From Sphingosinicella sp. (GTDB lineage: Bacteria; Pseudomonadota; Alphaproteobacteria; Sphingomonadales; Sphingomonadaceae), in the NCBI RefSeq assembly GCF_013911755.1, contig NZ_JACESP010000001.1, positions 186,001 to 250,000 of the forward strand: DNA of 64,000 nt, read 5' to 3'. The notes under the pieces are model-generated. The model saw nothing but the letters and a program-made list of their open reading frames with translations, did not search any database and had not been told where the DNA came from. Positions 7,455-16,810 of the stretch are shown one piece after another. Position numbers and translations under genes: made by a program. Every line of letters begins with the position of its first letter. Position 1 is the first letter of the stretch.

Positions 7455-8840
7455 ATGGCGCGGCTGAAAACCCAATTTGTCTGTCAGGCGTGCGGCGCGG
7501 TGAGCCCGCGCTGGGCGGGGCAGTGCGGTGAGTGCAAGGAGTGGAACAGCATCGTCGAGGATGCGGGCGCGGTGGTGACGCCCTTCTCGGCGAAGCAGTC
7601 GCTGTCGCGTGGCGGTGCAGCGTTTCGCCTGCAGTCGCTGGATGAAGATACGCCGCTGCCGCCCCGGCTGCCCACCGGGATCGCCGAGCTTGACCGCACG
7701 CTCGGTGGCGGCGTGGTTCCGGGCAGCGCGATCCTCATCGGCGGCGATCCAGGCATCGGAAAATCGACGCTGCTGCTGCAGGTCGCGGGCAAGATGGCGC
7801 TGGCCGGCAAGCGAATCGTCTATCTGTCCGGCGAGGAGGCGGCCGATCAGGTGCGGCTGCGCGCGCAGCGCCTTGGGCTCGGCAAGGCGGATGTGGCGCT
7901 CGCCAGCGTGACCTCGGTGCGCGACATCCTGACGACGCTTGCCGAAAACCCGGTGCCCGACCTGCTGGTGATCGATTCGATCCAGACCATGCATTCGGAC
8001 ATGCTGGAGGGCGCGCCCGGCACGGTGAGCCAGGTGCGGGCCGCCGCGCAGGAGCTGATCCGCTATGCGAAGTCCGAAGGGGCCGCGGTGGTTCTTGTCG
8101 GGCACGTGACCAAGGACGGGCAGATCGCCGGGCCGCGCGTGCTCGAACACATGGTCGATACCGTACTCTATTTCGAAGGCGAGCGCTCGCACCAGTACCG
8201 CATCCTGCGCGCCGTGAAGAACCGCTTCGGCGGCACGGACGAGATCGGCGTGTTCGCGATGGGAACGCTCGGCCTCGAAGAGGTTTCGAACCCCTCGTCG
8301 CTGTTCCTCACGCAGCGCGAGGCGCCGGTGCCGGGATCGGTGGTGTTCCCCGCGATCGAGGGCACGCGGCCGGTGATGGTGGAGGTGCAGGCGCTCGTCG
8401 TGCGTCTGCCTTCGGGCGCGACGCCGCGCCGCGCGGTTGTCGGCTGGGATTCGGGGCGGCTCGCGATGATCCTTGCGGTGCTGGAGGCGCGCTGCGGGCT
8501 CAACTTCTCGACCTGCGAGGTTTATCTCAACATCGCGGGCGGCCTGCGCATCTCGGACCCTGCGGCGGACCTCGCGGTCGCCGCCGCCCTTGCCTCGGCG
8601 ATGGCGGAGCGACCGATCCGGCTCGATACGGTGGCGCTCGGCGAAATCGCGCTTTCGGGCGAGGTTCGCGCCGCGCCGCACCTCGGACTCCGCCTCAAGG
8701 AAGCGCAGAAGCTCGGCTTCGAGCGCGCCTTCCTGCCGGGCGGCGCGACCGCGAAGGGAGACGGCGTGCCCAATGGTATGAAAGCCACAGGCTTCAAACA
8801 TTTGTCGGGGCTTGTTGACCACCTCTGCGGCTCGGATTAG
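7455..8840 (+). CDS. radA: DNA repair protein RadA
   Basis: A 461-residue RecA-related ATPase that promotes branch migration in recombinational repair. An N-terminal C4 zinc finger is formed by C10-x2-C13 and C24-x2-C27. Walker A GGDPGIGKST lies near residue 97, the RadA-specific VKNRFG motif near 253, and a C-terminal Lon-protease-like domain fills the last 180 residues. The length is normal for the family. A probable LexA box precedes it, and cvpA and cysS follow on the same strand, cvpA after 11 bases. Confidence 0.96.
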   Translation: MARLKTQFVCQACGAVSPRWAGQCGECKEWNSIVEDAGAVVTPFSAKQSLSRGGAAFRLQSLDEDTPLPPRLPTGIAELDRTLGGGVVPGSAILIGGDPGIGKSTLLLQVAGKMALAGKRIVYLSGEEAADQVRLRAQRLGLGKADVALASVTSVRDILTTLAENPVPDLLVIDSIQTMHSDMLEGAPGTVSQVRAAAQELIRYAKSEGAAVVLVGHVTKDGQIAGPRVLEHMVDTVLYFEGERSHQYRILRAVKNRFGGTDEIGVFAMGTLGLEEVSNPSSLFLTQREAPVPGSVVFPAIEGTRPVMVEVQALVVRLPSGATPRRAVVGWDSGRLAMILAVLEARCGLNFSTCEVYLNIAGGLRISDPAADLAVAAALASAMAERPIRLDTVALGEIALSGEVRAAPHLGLRLKEAQKLGFERAFLPGGATAKGDGVPNGMKATGFKHLSGLVDHLCGSD

Positions 8841-8851
8841 GGCCGCGAAAT

Positions 8852-9493
8852 ATGGACATGACCGGGTTCGACATCGTCGTTCTGCTCATCGTGGGCGCGC
8901 TTGCCGTGCTCGGCGCGATCCGGGGGTTCGTTACCGAGATTCTCACCCTGCTCGCATGGGTCGCGGCGGTCGTCGCGCTCAAGCTCTTCTACCCGGCGGG
9001 CAAGCTCATTGCGGCGGGCATGGTCGGCAGCGAGGTCGCGGCGGCGGCGATCGCCTTCGTCGTCATCTTCTTTGGCACCTTCTTCCTGTTCCGCCTTGTC
9101 GGGCGGTTGCTCGGCGACCGGACCAAGCGTTCGGTGATCGGGCCGATCGACCGCGTGCTCGGGCTCGGCTTCGGGGCGGTGAAGGGGCTCATCGTCGTCA
9201 GCCTCGTGTTCCTCGTGGTGACGCGCGGTCACGCGCTCATCTGGGGCGGGAACGAAAAGCTGCCGGAATGGCTGATCGCCGCGAAGACGGAGCCGTTGCT
9301 TGACATCACCAGCCGCGCGATCATCGACTATGCCGAAGACCGGCAGGAAGGGCTCGGCCTTGGTGACGACAGGCCGCGCGCGTCTCCCGAAGACCAGCAC
9401 TACAGCGATACGAGCAGCGGCGAGGGCTACACCCACGAAGAGCGCGACGCGCTCGACGACCTGCTGGACGATTCGAGCGGCACCGAGATTTAG
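8852..9493 (+). CDS. cvpA: CvpA family membrane protein
   Basis: A 213-residue inner-membrane protein with four hydrophobic segments in the first 125 residues, including the family's G-A-I-R-G-F-V-T-E loop near residue 22. It ends in a hydrophilic acidic tail of about 70 residues. E. coli CvpA is needed for colicin V production and envelope stress resistance; the molecular activity is unsettled. It sits between radA (11 bases upstream) and cysS (42 bases downstream), not beside purF as in E. coli. Confidence 0.9.
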   Translation: MDMTGFDIVVLLIVGALAVLGAIRGFVTEILTLLAWVAAVVALKLFYPAGKLIAAGMVGSEVAAAAIAFVVIFFGTFFLFRLVGRLLGDRTKRSVIGPIDRVLGLGFGAVKGLIVVSLVFLVVTRGHALIWGGNEKLPEWLIAAKTEPLLDITSRAIIDYAEDRQEGLGLGDDRPRASPEDQHYSDTSSGEGYTHEERDALDDLLDDSSGTEI

Positions 9494-9535
9494 CCGGAGT
9501 TTCCTTCGCTGCGGATTCGCGCTAGGGGCGCGATC

Positions 9536-10978
9536 ATGACCGAAATCCGCCTCTACAACACGCTGACGCGCCAGAAGGACGTCCTCACGCCCGCCGACAA
9601 GAACCGGGTGACGATGTATGTGTGCGGCCCCACGGTCTATAACCGCGCGCACATCGGCAACGCCCGGCCCGCCGTGGTGTTCGACGTGCTGTTCCGGCTG
9701 CTCCGCCACACCTATGGCGACAACGCCGTGCACTACGCGCGGAACTTCACCGACATCGACGACAAGATCATGGCTGCGGCCGAGGCCGAAGGCGTGCCGA
9801 TCGAGACGATCACCAAGCGCTACGAGGATTTCTACCGCGCCGACATGGGCGCGCTCGGCGTGCTGCGCCCGACGTATGAACCGCGCGCGACGGAGCATGT
9901 GCAGCAGATGGTCGCGATGATCGAAGCGCTCATCGAGAAGGGCGCGGCCTATGCCGCCGATGGCCATGCGCTGTTCGACATCACGAAGGATGCCGCCTAC
10001 GGCACGCTGTCTCGCCGCCCGATGGACGAGATGATCGCGGGCGCGCGTGTGGAAGTGGCGCCGTACAAAAAGAGCCCGGGCGATTTCGTGCTTTGGAAGC
10101 CGAGCGCGGCGGGCCAGCCGGGCTGGGACTCTCCGTGGGGACGCGGGCGCCCCGGCTGGCACATCGAATGCTCGGCGATGATCGAAGCGCACCTCGACAC
10201 CACGATCGACATCCACGGCGGCGGCCTCGACCTCCAGTTCCCACACCATGAAAACGAATGCGCGCAAAGCCGCTGCGCCCACGACGGCGCGCCGCTCGCG
10301 AAAGTCTGGATGCACAACGGCTTCCTCTCCATGGACAAGGAGAAGATGTCGAAGTCGCTCGGCAACGTGGTGACGGTGGGCGAACTGCTGGAGCAGGGAC
10401 ACAAGGGCGAGACACTGCGCCTTGCGCTGCTTATGGCGCACTACCGCCAGCCGCTCGATTGGAACGAGCGGCTGTTGGAAGAAGCCCGGAACAAGCTCAA
10501 TTACTTCTATGGACTCTTGCGCGACGCGAAGCCTGTCGCGGAGCGTTTCGACTCCGCAGTAAATGCAGATCGCAACGGTGATCGTGAATTGCACTTGGGC
10601 TTTGAGTTGGCGTTGCTTGACGATCTGAACACACCCCAGGCCATCGGCTGTTTGCATGAAATGGCTGGTTTCTTAGCGAACTCGCTTTCGGCGAATGACT
10701 CCGTAACGCCAGATCGGGCTATCCGTGAGGGTGGCATATATATCAATCGGCAAAATCTGCTTCGCGCCGCCAATATTCTTGGCCTTCTAGAGCAAGACCC
10801 GGATGAATGGTTCACTGGCGGCGCGGATGCTCGTGTCGAAGAACAAATCGCCGCCCGCACAGCCGCCAAAGCCGCGAAGAACTGGACAGAGGCTGACCGT
10901 ATCCGCGATCAGTTGAAAGCGGAGGGCATCCTTCTTGAGGACAAGCCGGACGGGACGACGGTCTGGCGACGCGCGTAG
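9536..10978 (+). CDS. cysS: Cysteine--tRNA ligase
   Basis: A 480-residue class I aminoacyl-tRNA synthetase charging tRNA-Cys. The HIGH motif appears as HIGN at residues 39-42, preceded by the zinc-ligand cysteine C30 in YVCGPTVY, and KMSKS lies near residues 270-274. The DALR-type tRNA-binding region fills the C-terminus. The frame is intact, but bases 10561-10800 have about 52% GC by hand count against well over 60% in the flanking code, with TTG, TTA, CGT and ATT codons rare elsewhere here. This may be a recombined segment. Confidence 0.96.
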   Translation: MTEIRLYNTLTRQKDVLTPADKNRVTMYVCGPTVYNRAHIGNARPAVVFDVLFRLLRHTYGDNAVHYARNFTDIDDKIMAAAEAEGVPIETITKRYEDFYRADMGALGVLRPTYEPRATEHVQQMVAMIEALIEKGAAYAADGHALFDITKDAAYGTLSRRPMDEMIAGARVEVAPYKKSPGDFVLWKPSAAGQPGWDSPWGRGRPGWHIECSAMIEAHLDTTIDIHGGGLDLQFPHHENECAQSRCAHDGAPLAKVWMHNGFLSMDKEKMSKSLGNVVTVGELLEQGHKGETLRLALLMAHYRQPLDWNERLLEEARNKLNYFYGLLRDAKPVAERFDSAVNADRNGDRELHLGFELALLDDLNTPQAIGCLHEMAGFLANSLSANDSVTPDRAIREGGIYINRQNLLRAANILGLLEQDPDEWFTGGADARVEEQIAARTAAKAAKNWTEADRIRDQLKAEGILLEDKPDGTTVWRRA

Positions 10979-10987
10979 GCGCAGCGG

Positions 10988-11419
10988 TCAGTAGATCGCC
11001 GCGACCTCGCGGACGATCATGATGCCGAGCGCCACCCATGAAAGCGCGAACAGCGCGAAGCGGATCATCACGCGGTTGATGGTCGCCTGCACCAGCGAAT
11101 GGAGCGCGCGCAGGATCACGTAGGCCCATGCCGCAAGCACGTGCCACTGGTCAGCGTGGCCGAGGAGCACGATGGCGATGACCATCGCGTAGAAGAGCGT
11201 CGGCGCCTCGAAGAGGTGGTTGTAGTTGTCGGCCACCCGCCGCGCCTCGCTCGGGAGCGTGTTCAGCGACCCCGGATGCTGCGCCGATTGCGGATCGATC
11301 TTCGCCTGGTTCATCGCGGGAATCCGGGTGGCGTACATCCACACGAACATCACCAGATTGAGCAGTCCCATCGCGACGATGGTCTGCAGCATCGAGATCA
11401 CGTTGCTGTTCAAGGTCAT
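10988..11419 (-). CDS. MAPEG family membrane protein
   Basis: A 143-residue protein with four hydrophobic segments, matching the MAPEG family (membrane-associated eicosanoid/glutathione metabolism proteins). The polar region after the first segment includes RVADNYNHLFEAP, the family's N-x-x-E-like conserved stretch. The bacterial substrate is unknown. I chose the ATG at 11419 because a GGGGGAGG ribosome site sits six bases ahead of it; the ATG at 11425 is too close to that site. It diverges from the patatin gene. Confidence 0.85.
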   Translation of the reverse strand: MTLNSNVISMLQTIVAMGLLNLVMFVWMYATRIPAMNQAKIDPQSAQHPGSLNTLPSEARRVADNYNHLFEAPTLFYAMVIAIVLLGHADQWHVLAAWAYVILRALHSLVQATINRVMIRFALFALSWVALGIMIVREVAAIY

Positions 11420-11525
11420 GGGCATCCTCCCCCTGTTGGCTCCCAAGCGCGGAACCTGCGCCTTCGGCCGCCCGAGCGCAACCCTCACGGTCGACAGGGC
11501 GATTCCGTCCCGATATGGTCCGCCC

Positions 11526-13847
11526 ATGCGTGAAAAAGAGCTTCGGCTGGCCCTCGTTTGCTACGGCGGCATCAGCCTTGCCGTCTATATGCACGGCATC
11601 ACGCAGGAAATTTGGAAGATGCTGCGCGCAAGCCGCAGCTGGCATGACGCCGATCCGGAGCCACCCGGCGGCGACACCGAGCCTGTCTATCACGAACTGC
11701 TCGATGCGATTGGGCAGCACGTCCGCTTACGTGTGCTCGTCGATATCGTCGCGGGCGCGTCGGCGGGCGGCATAAACGGCATCTTTCTCGCGCAGGCGAT
11801 CTCCAGCGGGCAGAGCCTTGCGCCGCTCGCGGATCTTTGGCTCGACAAGGCGGACGCCGACGAGCTTCTCGACCCTGCAGCGGTGCCCAAATCGCGCTGG
11901 AGCAAGTTCTACGCGCGGCCGCTGCTCTGGATGGCGCGCGGGCAGATCGATCCCTTGGACGAGATCGTCGAGAAGGGCGCGCGCGAGGAACTGCGCATCA
12001 AGGTTTCGCGCTTCATCCGCTCGCGCTGGTTCGAGCCGCCGTTTTCGGGCGAGCATTTCACCGAACTGCTGATGGGCGCGTTCGAGGCGATGGCCGAGAC
12101 GAAGGCAGCTTCGCCGCTGCTGCCGCCCGGCCAGCCGCTCGACCTCTTCGTCACCGTCACCGACTATCACGGCTACCCCGAGCGGCTACGCCTCCACAGC
12201 CCCGAGGAGGTGATGGAGGTGGAGCACCGGAAGCTCATCACCTTCCGCGATTCAAGCGAGCGCGGCGCGGAGCGGAAGCTCGCCGACATCCCCTCGCTCA
12301 CCTTCGCGGCGCGTGCGACGGCGTCGTTCCCCGGTGCCTTCCCGCCGTTCCAGCCGAGCGAACTCGACCGTGTGCTTGCAAAGGACGGCAAGCCCTGGCC
12401 GGAGCGCACCTCTTTTCTGTCGCGCGTGTTCCCGCACCGCGCCACCGGCGGTCTCGATCCGTCGAACGCGGTGCTGCTCGACGGCAGCATCCTCAACAAC
12501 GCCCCCTTCGCGCCCGCCATTGCCGCGCTCCGCCAGCGCCCGGCGCACCGCGAGATCGATCGGCGCTTCGTTTATATTGATCCCAAGCCCGGCATCCGCA
12601 GCATCGGCACCCGTACCGACGCTTCGAAGCCTCCGGGTTTCTTCTCGACGATCCTGCGCTCGCTCTCCGACATTCCGCGCGAACAGCCGATCCGCGACGA
12701 TCTCGATCACCTCGCCGGCCTGTCCTCGCGCGTGCGCCGCCTCAGCCATGTCGTGGAGGGTATACGCGCCACTGTGGACGAAGCGATCGAGGATGCGATC
12801 GGCCGCCGCCAGCTGCGTGCGAAGGTATCGCCCGCCAAGCTTCAGCAATGGCGGGCACAGGCGAATGCAGAGGCGGTGCTGCGTGCGGGCTTCACCTATC
12901 CCGCGTACGCGCACCTGAAACTGAGCCAGATCGTAGAGGAAATGGCACGGCTCTTCGCCGACCTCGGGGGGCACGAGCGCGATGTGGCCGAGCGCGTCCG
13001 CAAGGAGGTGTGGCGGCACGTCCGCAAGAACGGCATCGACCGGGTCACGAAGACGACGCGCCCCAAGGACGCCGACACCGATGTCTTCGTCCAGTTCCTG
13101 CGCCGATATGATCTCGGCTTCCGCATCCGGCGCCTGCGTTTCATCGTCCGCCGCGTGAACGAATGGGGCGATGCGGGCGGGTCCGAGGAGCTTCAGAAGA
13201 CCGAGGCATTGAAGACGGCGCTCTACGATCTGCTCGCGCCTTATCTCGACCGCCGGCGTCTGGCATTTTACGGCCCGTGGGTGCGCGACCCCGCAGCGAC
13301 CGCGAACAACGACCCCATCCCCGTGATCGAGGCGTACGGCGAAGCGCTCGGACTCACCGACTTCGATGCGCTCGGCGATGCGCGGCTCGCTGCCATCATC
13401 ACGGACTGCACAGCCCCAGATCTTCGCGCGCAGCTGCTCAAAGCCTATCTCGGCTTTCCCTTCTACGACATCGCCACCTTCCCCCTGCTGCAGGGCGAGG
13501 GCCTTGACGAGTTCGACGAGATCAAGGTGGACCGCATCTCGCCGGACGACGCGCGCGCGATCCGTGAAGGCGGCGCGCTTGCGACATTGAAAGGCATCAA
13601 GTTCAACAGCTTCGGCGCGTTCTTTAGCCGCGCCTATCGCGAAAACGACTATCTCTGGGGCCGCCTGCACGGCGTCGATCGCGTGATCGACATCGTCGTG
13701 TCGGCGCTTCCAGAAGGCAAACGCCTCGACGCCGGGTTCGTCACCGGCATCAAGAAACGCGCCTTTCATGCCATTCTTGATGCCGAGGAGGCGCGGCTTA
13801 CGGCAATTCCGGACCTGATCGAGGAGCTGCGCAAGGAGATCGGGTAA
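11526..13847 (+). CDS. Patatin-like phospholipase family protein (large, with C-terminal extension)
   Basis: A 773-residue protein. The N-terminal third is a patatin lipase domain: a glycine-rich oxyanion segment YGGISLAVYMHG (residues 10-21), the serine hydrolase motif GASAGG with Ser near 79, and the Asp of the Ser-Asp dyad in LLDGS near 318. The remaining 400 residues are a charged helical region as in the 'patatin-related protein' group (TIGR03607/DUF3376 type). It probably hydrolyses acyl esters of membrane lipids; no signal peptide is seen, so it is probably cytoplasmic. The ATG at 11526 removes an unrelated upstream extension. dnaB follows after 44 bases. Confidence 0.85.
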   Translation: MREKELRLALVCYGGISLAVYMHGITQEIWKMLRASRSWHDADPEPPGGDTEPVYHELLDAIGQHVRLRVLVDIVAGASAGGINGIFLAQAISSGQSLAPLADLWLDKADADELLDPAAVPKSRWSKFYARPLLWMARGQIDPLDEIVEKGAREELRIKVSRFIRSRWFEPPFSGEHFTELLMGAFEAMAETKAASPLLPPGQPLDLFVTVTDYHGYPERLRLHSPEEVMEVEHRKLITFRDSSERGAERKLADIPSLTFAARATASFPGAFPPFQPSELDRVLAKDGKPWPERTSFLSRVFPHRATGGLDPSNAVLLDGSILNNAPFAPAIAALRQRPAHREIDRRFVYIDPKPGIRSIGTRTDASKPPGFFSTILRSLSDIPREQPIRDDLDHLAGLSSRVRRLSHVVEGIRATVDEAIEDAIGRRQLRAKVSPAKLQQWRAQANAEAVLRAGFTYPAYAHLKLSQIVEEMARLFADLGGHERDVAERVRKEVWRHVRKNGIDRVTKTTRPKDADTDVFVQFLRRYDLGFRIRRLRFIVRRVNEWGDAGGSEELQKTEALKTALYDLLAPYLDRRRLAFYGPWVRDPAATANNDPIPVIEAYGEALGLTDFDALGDARLAAIITDCTAPDLRAQLLKAYLGFPFYDIATFPLLQGEGLDEFDEIKVDRISPDDARAIREGGALATLKGIKFNSFGAFFSRAYRENDYLWGRLHGVDRVIDIVVSALPEGKRLDAGFVTGIKKRAFHAILDAEEARLTAIPDLIEELRKEIG

Positions 13848-13891
13848 AAAATTTATCCCCAGCATTTCCACAGAGCACGGCGCGGAAAGCG

Positions 13892-15391
13892 ATGTATAGT
13901 GCATCCATGCTGACACCGCTCCGTGCCGTACCGGCTCCTGCCGCTGACTCGCCGACTCTCCCGCACAACCTTGATGCGGAGGCTGCGCTGCTCGGCGCCA
14001 TGATGATCGACAACCGGCTTGCCGAGGACGTGCAGCTGAAGCTGCGCCCCGAACATTTCTTCGAGCCGGTGCACGGTGAGATTTACGCCGCGATCCTGAA
14101 GCTCGTGGACCGCGCCATGCTCGCAACGCCTGTGACGCTGCGCCCGATGTTCGCCGATCACCCCGCGCTCGCCGAGCTCGGCGGCCCTGCGTACCTCGCG
14201 CAGCTTACCGAGCAGTCCGCAGCGCTGATCGCGGCGAAGGACTTCGCAGCGCAAATCTACGACCTCGCACTGCTGCGTGAACTCGTGCGCGTCGGACGCG
14301 AGATGGTGGTGAGCGCGTCTGACACCTCGCAGGACGTGAACCCGCACGATCAGATCCAGCAGGCCGAACTTGCGCTCTACAAGGTCGCCGAGGAGGGTGA
14401 GGTCTCGAACTCGGTGAAGAGCTTCGCCCAGTCCGCGACGCTCGCCGTGCAGATGGCCGAGCGCGCCAAGCAGTCCGGCGGACATCTTTCGGGTATCACC
14501 ACGGGTCTCAATGCGCTCAACACCAAGATCGGCGGACTTCATCGCTCCGATCTCATCATCCTCGCCGGGCGTCCTGCGATGGGCAAGACCGCGCTTGCCA
14601 CCAACATCGCCTTCTCGGCCGCCGAACGCCTGATGAAGGATCGTGCCGATCAGATCGACAAGACGAGCGGTGCGGGTGTCGCGTTCTTCAGCCTCGAAAT
14701 GTCGGCGGATCAGCTCGCGACGCGTATCCTTGCCGAGCAGGCGCGGATCAGCTCCGAAGACCTTCGCATGGGCAAGATCAATCAGGCGCAGTTCCGCGAT
14801 CTCGTGCGTGCGTCTGCGGCGCTGCAGGACTTGCCGCTCTACATCGACGATACGCCCGGCCTCACCATCGCAGCGATGCGTTCCCGCGCGCGACGCCTCA
14901 AGCGGCAGAAGGGTGTCGGCCTGATCGTGGTCGACTATCTTCAGCTTCTGCAGGGCAGCAGCCGGCAGTCGAACGAAAATCGCGTGAACGAAATCTCGGA
15001 AATCACGCGCGGCCTGAAGACGCTCGCCAAGGAGCTCAATGTACCGGTGATTGCGCTGTCGCAGCTCTCACGCGCTGTCGAGCAGCGCGAGGACAAGCGG
15101 CCCCAACTCGCCGATCTTCGCGAATCCGGCACTATCGAGCAGGACGCCGACATCGTGCTGTTCGTTTACCGCGACGAATATTACCACGCCCAGAAGAAGC
15201 CCGAGGACGGCACCGAGAAGTTCGAGAAATGGATGGAGCGGGGAATCGCCATCCGTGGACGCGCTGAGGTGATCGTGGCCAAGCAGCGTCATGGCTCAAC
15301 AGGTATCGTCGATCTGCATTTCGAAGCTGTGCACACGCGATTCAGCGACCTCGCCGACGACGCGCATCTGCCCGAGCGGGATTACGAATAG
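13892..15391 (+). CDS. dnaB: Replicative DNA helicase DnaB
   Basis: A 499-residue hexameric helicase that unwinds DNA at replication forks. The N-terminal domain (about residues 25-130) binds primase. The RecA-like motor has Walker A GRPAMGKT near residue 226, SLEMSADQLATR near 268, and Walker B VVDYLQLLQG near 347. A GGAAAG ribosome site precedes the ATG at 13892; an ATG at 13907 is an alternative start. The 44-base leader contains TTATCCCCA (13853-13861), one mismatch from a DnaA box. Confidence 0.96.
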   Translation: MYSASMLTPLRAVPAPAADSPTLPHNLDAEAALLGAMMIDNRLAEDVQLKLRPEHFFEPVHGEIYAAILKLVDRAMLATPVTLRPMFADHPALAELGGPAYLAQLTEQSAALIAAKDFAAQIYDLALLRELVRVGREMVVSASDTSQDVNPHDQIQQAELALYKVAEEGEVSNSVKSFAQSATLAVQMAERAKQSGGHLSGITTGLNALNTKIGGLHRSDLIILAGRPAMGKTALATNIAFSAAERLMKDRADQIDKTSGAGVAFFSLEMSADQLATRILAEQARISSEDLRMGKINQAQFRDLVRASAALQDLPLYIDDTPGLTIAAMRSRARRLKRQKGVGLIVVDYLQLLQGSSRQSNENRVNEISEITRGLKTLAKELNVPVIALSQLSRAVEQREDKRPQLADLRESGTIEQDADIVLFVYRDEYYHAQKKPEDGTEKFEKWMERGIAIRGRAEVIVAKQRHGSTGIVDLHFEAVHTRFSDLADDAHLPERDYE

Positions 15392-15394
15392 AGG

Positions 15395-16177
15395 CTATTT
15401 CGTCTTCAGATATTGCGGTTTCACGAGCGCGCGGAGCGCGTCTGTCATCGGCACATCGATCTCGAAATCGCCTTCTGCATAAGGGCCGGCGACATACGGT
15501 GCGAGCAGGATGCGGAAACCGGAGATGTCCTGTCCCGGCCAAGACGCCAGCGCCACGGGCTGATCACCGAGCGGTGGGCAGTCGTCGAACATGTCGTTCT
15601 CGATCTCGCCGCGCCGCGAGACACGCTCCGCATCGAGCGCAGTGCAATAGGCAGGGGTGAGCAGTTTCTCTGCAGCGGTCCAGTCGGTGAAGAGATCGCT
15701 GAAGCTGATTTCGCGGCGCTCGATCTTGTCCCAGTATTTCACCGCGAAGCCGTGGTTTGGGTGCGCACCGCCCGTATACATCGAGATGTCGGCGCGAACG
15801 TTCAGCAGGGCGGGTGTGTCGGCGGCGACCGTCCAGTCCTGCACGAAGAAATGCGATATCTTCGGTGCGTCCGCTGGCCGCAGCTTCATGTCTTCCACTG
15901 CGCCTGCCTGCATCTCCTCCGCGCTTGCAAGCGCCTGCGCGCGCAGAGTGGAAAGGAGCGTCGGTGCCTCTGCAAGTTCCGGCGGCGCACGCCACAGGAA
16001 ATCGAGTTCGGCTGTCTCGCGCTTCACGAGCAGATCGGTTGCCGGAATTGGCGCTGCTGCTCCGACAGACGGTGTGCTGTTCGTCTCGGCGGCGACGGCG
16101 CTTGTTTTTTCGGCTTCCCTCGCATCGCACGCCGCCAGCGTGAGCGTTGCCACAATCATTACGCAAGCGCGCTTCAT
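15395..16177 (-). CDS. Putative lipoprotein with DUF4163/DUF3298 domains (RsiV-like)
   Basis: A 260-residue protein with a lipoprotein signal: a charged start, a hydrophobic stretch and lipobox TLAAC with Cys17 as the lipidation site. The body resembles the DUF4163 plus DUF3298 pair known from the lysozyme-binding anti-sigma factor RsiV; GGAHPNHG near residue 137 and the following Y-W-D segment are characteristic. No transmembrane anti-sigma segment or sigma gene is adjacent, so a signalling role is not supported. It may be an envelope-bound binding protein. It converges on dnaB with a three-base gap. Confidence 0.75.
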   Translation of the reverse strand: MKRACVMIVATLTLAACDAREAEKTSAVAAETNSTPSVGAAAPIPATDLLVKRETAELDFLWRAPPELAEAPTLLSTLRAQALASAEEMQAGAVEDMKLRPADAPKISHFFVQDWTVAADTPALLNVRADISMYTGGAHPNHGFAVKYWDKIERREISFSDLFTDWTAAEKLLTPAYCTALDAERVSRRGEIENDMFDDCPPLGDQPVALASWPGQDISGFRILLAPYVAGPYAEGDFEIDVPMTDALRALVKPQYLKTK

Positions 16178-16246
16178 ATCGCTTCCTCCGCTCCGATCTC
16201 CGGCGGCAGCTTACCGGGCGATTTCGCGGGGGGCAATTACGCTCGC

Positions 16247-16735
16247 CTAGTGCAGATTCACTTCGGCAACCTTATCCTTGTAGGCTTTCTTCGGATCGAT
16301 TCCGAGGAGAAGCTTCACGCCGGCAAAAAGACTGTTCTCGTTCAACCAGACTTCCGCGTGTTCGGCGTCCAGCCTTAGCAGCGCGAGCTTCGGGTCGGTT
16401 TTTCCGCCTTCGTACCATGCGGCGATGTATGGATTCCACAAGCGTTCGATAACGACCTGATCGTTATCCATCCACAGCGTGCCGTGAACCGTGGCGAACA
16501 GGTCGTGATCCTTGGCGGCGAATGTCGCGATCGCACGCTGTCCATCATCCAGCGCCTGAACAATCCCGTTGTCGCGGGCCGTGAAGAACCAGATCGGCCC
16601 GCGACCTTCCTCCTCCACCATTGCCGTCATGGGACGCGTATGACCGTCCTCGACGCCGTCGAGTCCAAGCATCATCGTTCGGTCTGACTTCAGTGCTTTC
16701 CAGAAGCGGGTTTCCATTTCGGCTTCGTTCGCCAT
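16247..16735 (-). CDS. General stress protein, pyridoxamine 5'-phosphate oxidase fold
   Basis: A 162-residue protein of the 'general stress protein 26' group (PF16242 type), a split-barrel flavin-binding fold. Visible conserved parts are RPMTAMVEEEGRGPIWFFTAR (residues about 35-55) and the C-terminal WNPYIAAWYEGGKTDPKLAL segment. Members bind FMN/FAD or F420-like cofactors; the reaction is unknown. I chose the ATG at 16735 because GAGGGAGAA lies just upstream; the longer reading from 16792 lacks a ribosome site. Confidence 0.82.
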   Translation of the reverse strand: MANEAEMETRFWKALKSDRTMMLGLDGVEDGHTRPMTAMVEEEGRGPIWFFTARDNGIVQALDDGQRAIATFAAKDHDLFATVHGTLWMDNDQVVIERLWNPYIAAWYEGGKTDPKLALLRLDAEHAEVWLNENSLFAGVKLLLGIDPKKAYKDKVAEVNLH

Positions 16736-16810
16736 GTCGAATTCTCCCTCGTGTAGGAAGGAAACAATTGCCGCCCTTAGCGGTTCCGACATGCGCTGGA
16801 TCGTTTTTCG

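Noticed and set aside
8837-10657. A 606-codon minus-strand open frame
   Set aside because: Antisense to cvpA and cysS; rich in Arg/His/Val/Asp, with no domain.
12252-14126. A 624-codon minus-strand open frame
   Set aside because: Antisense to the patatin gene and the start of dnaB; the composition is that of a shadow frame.
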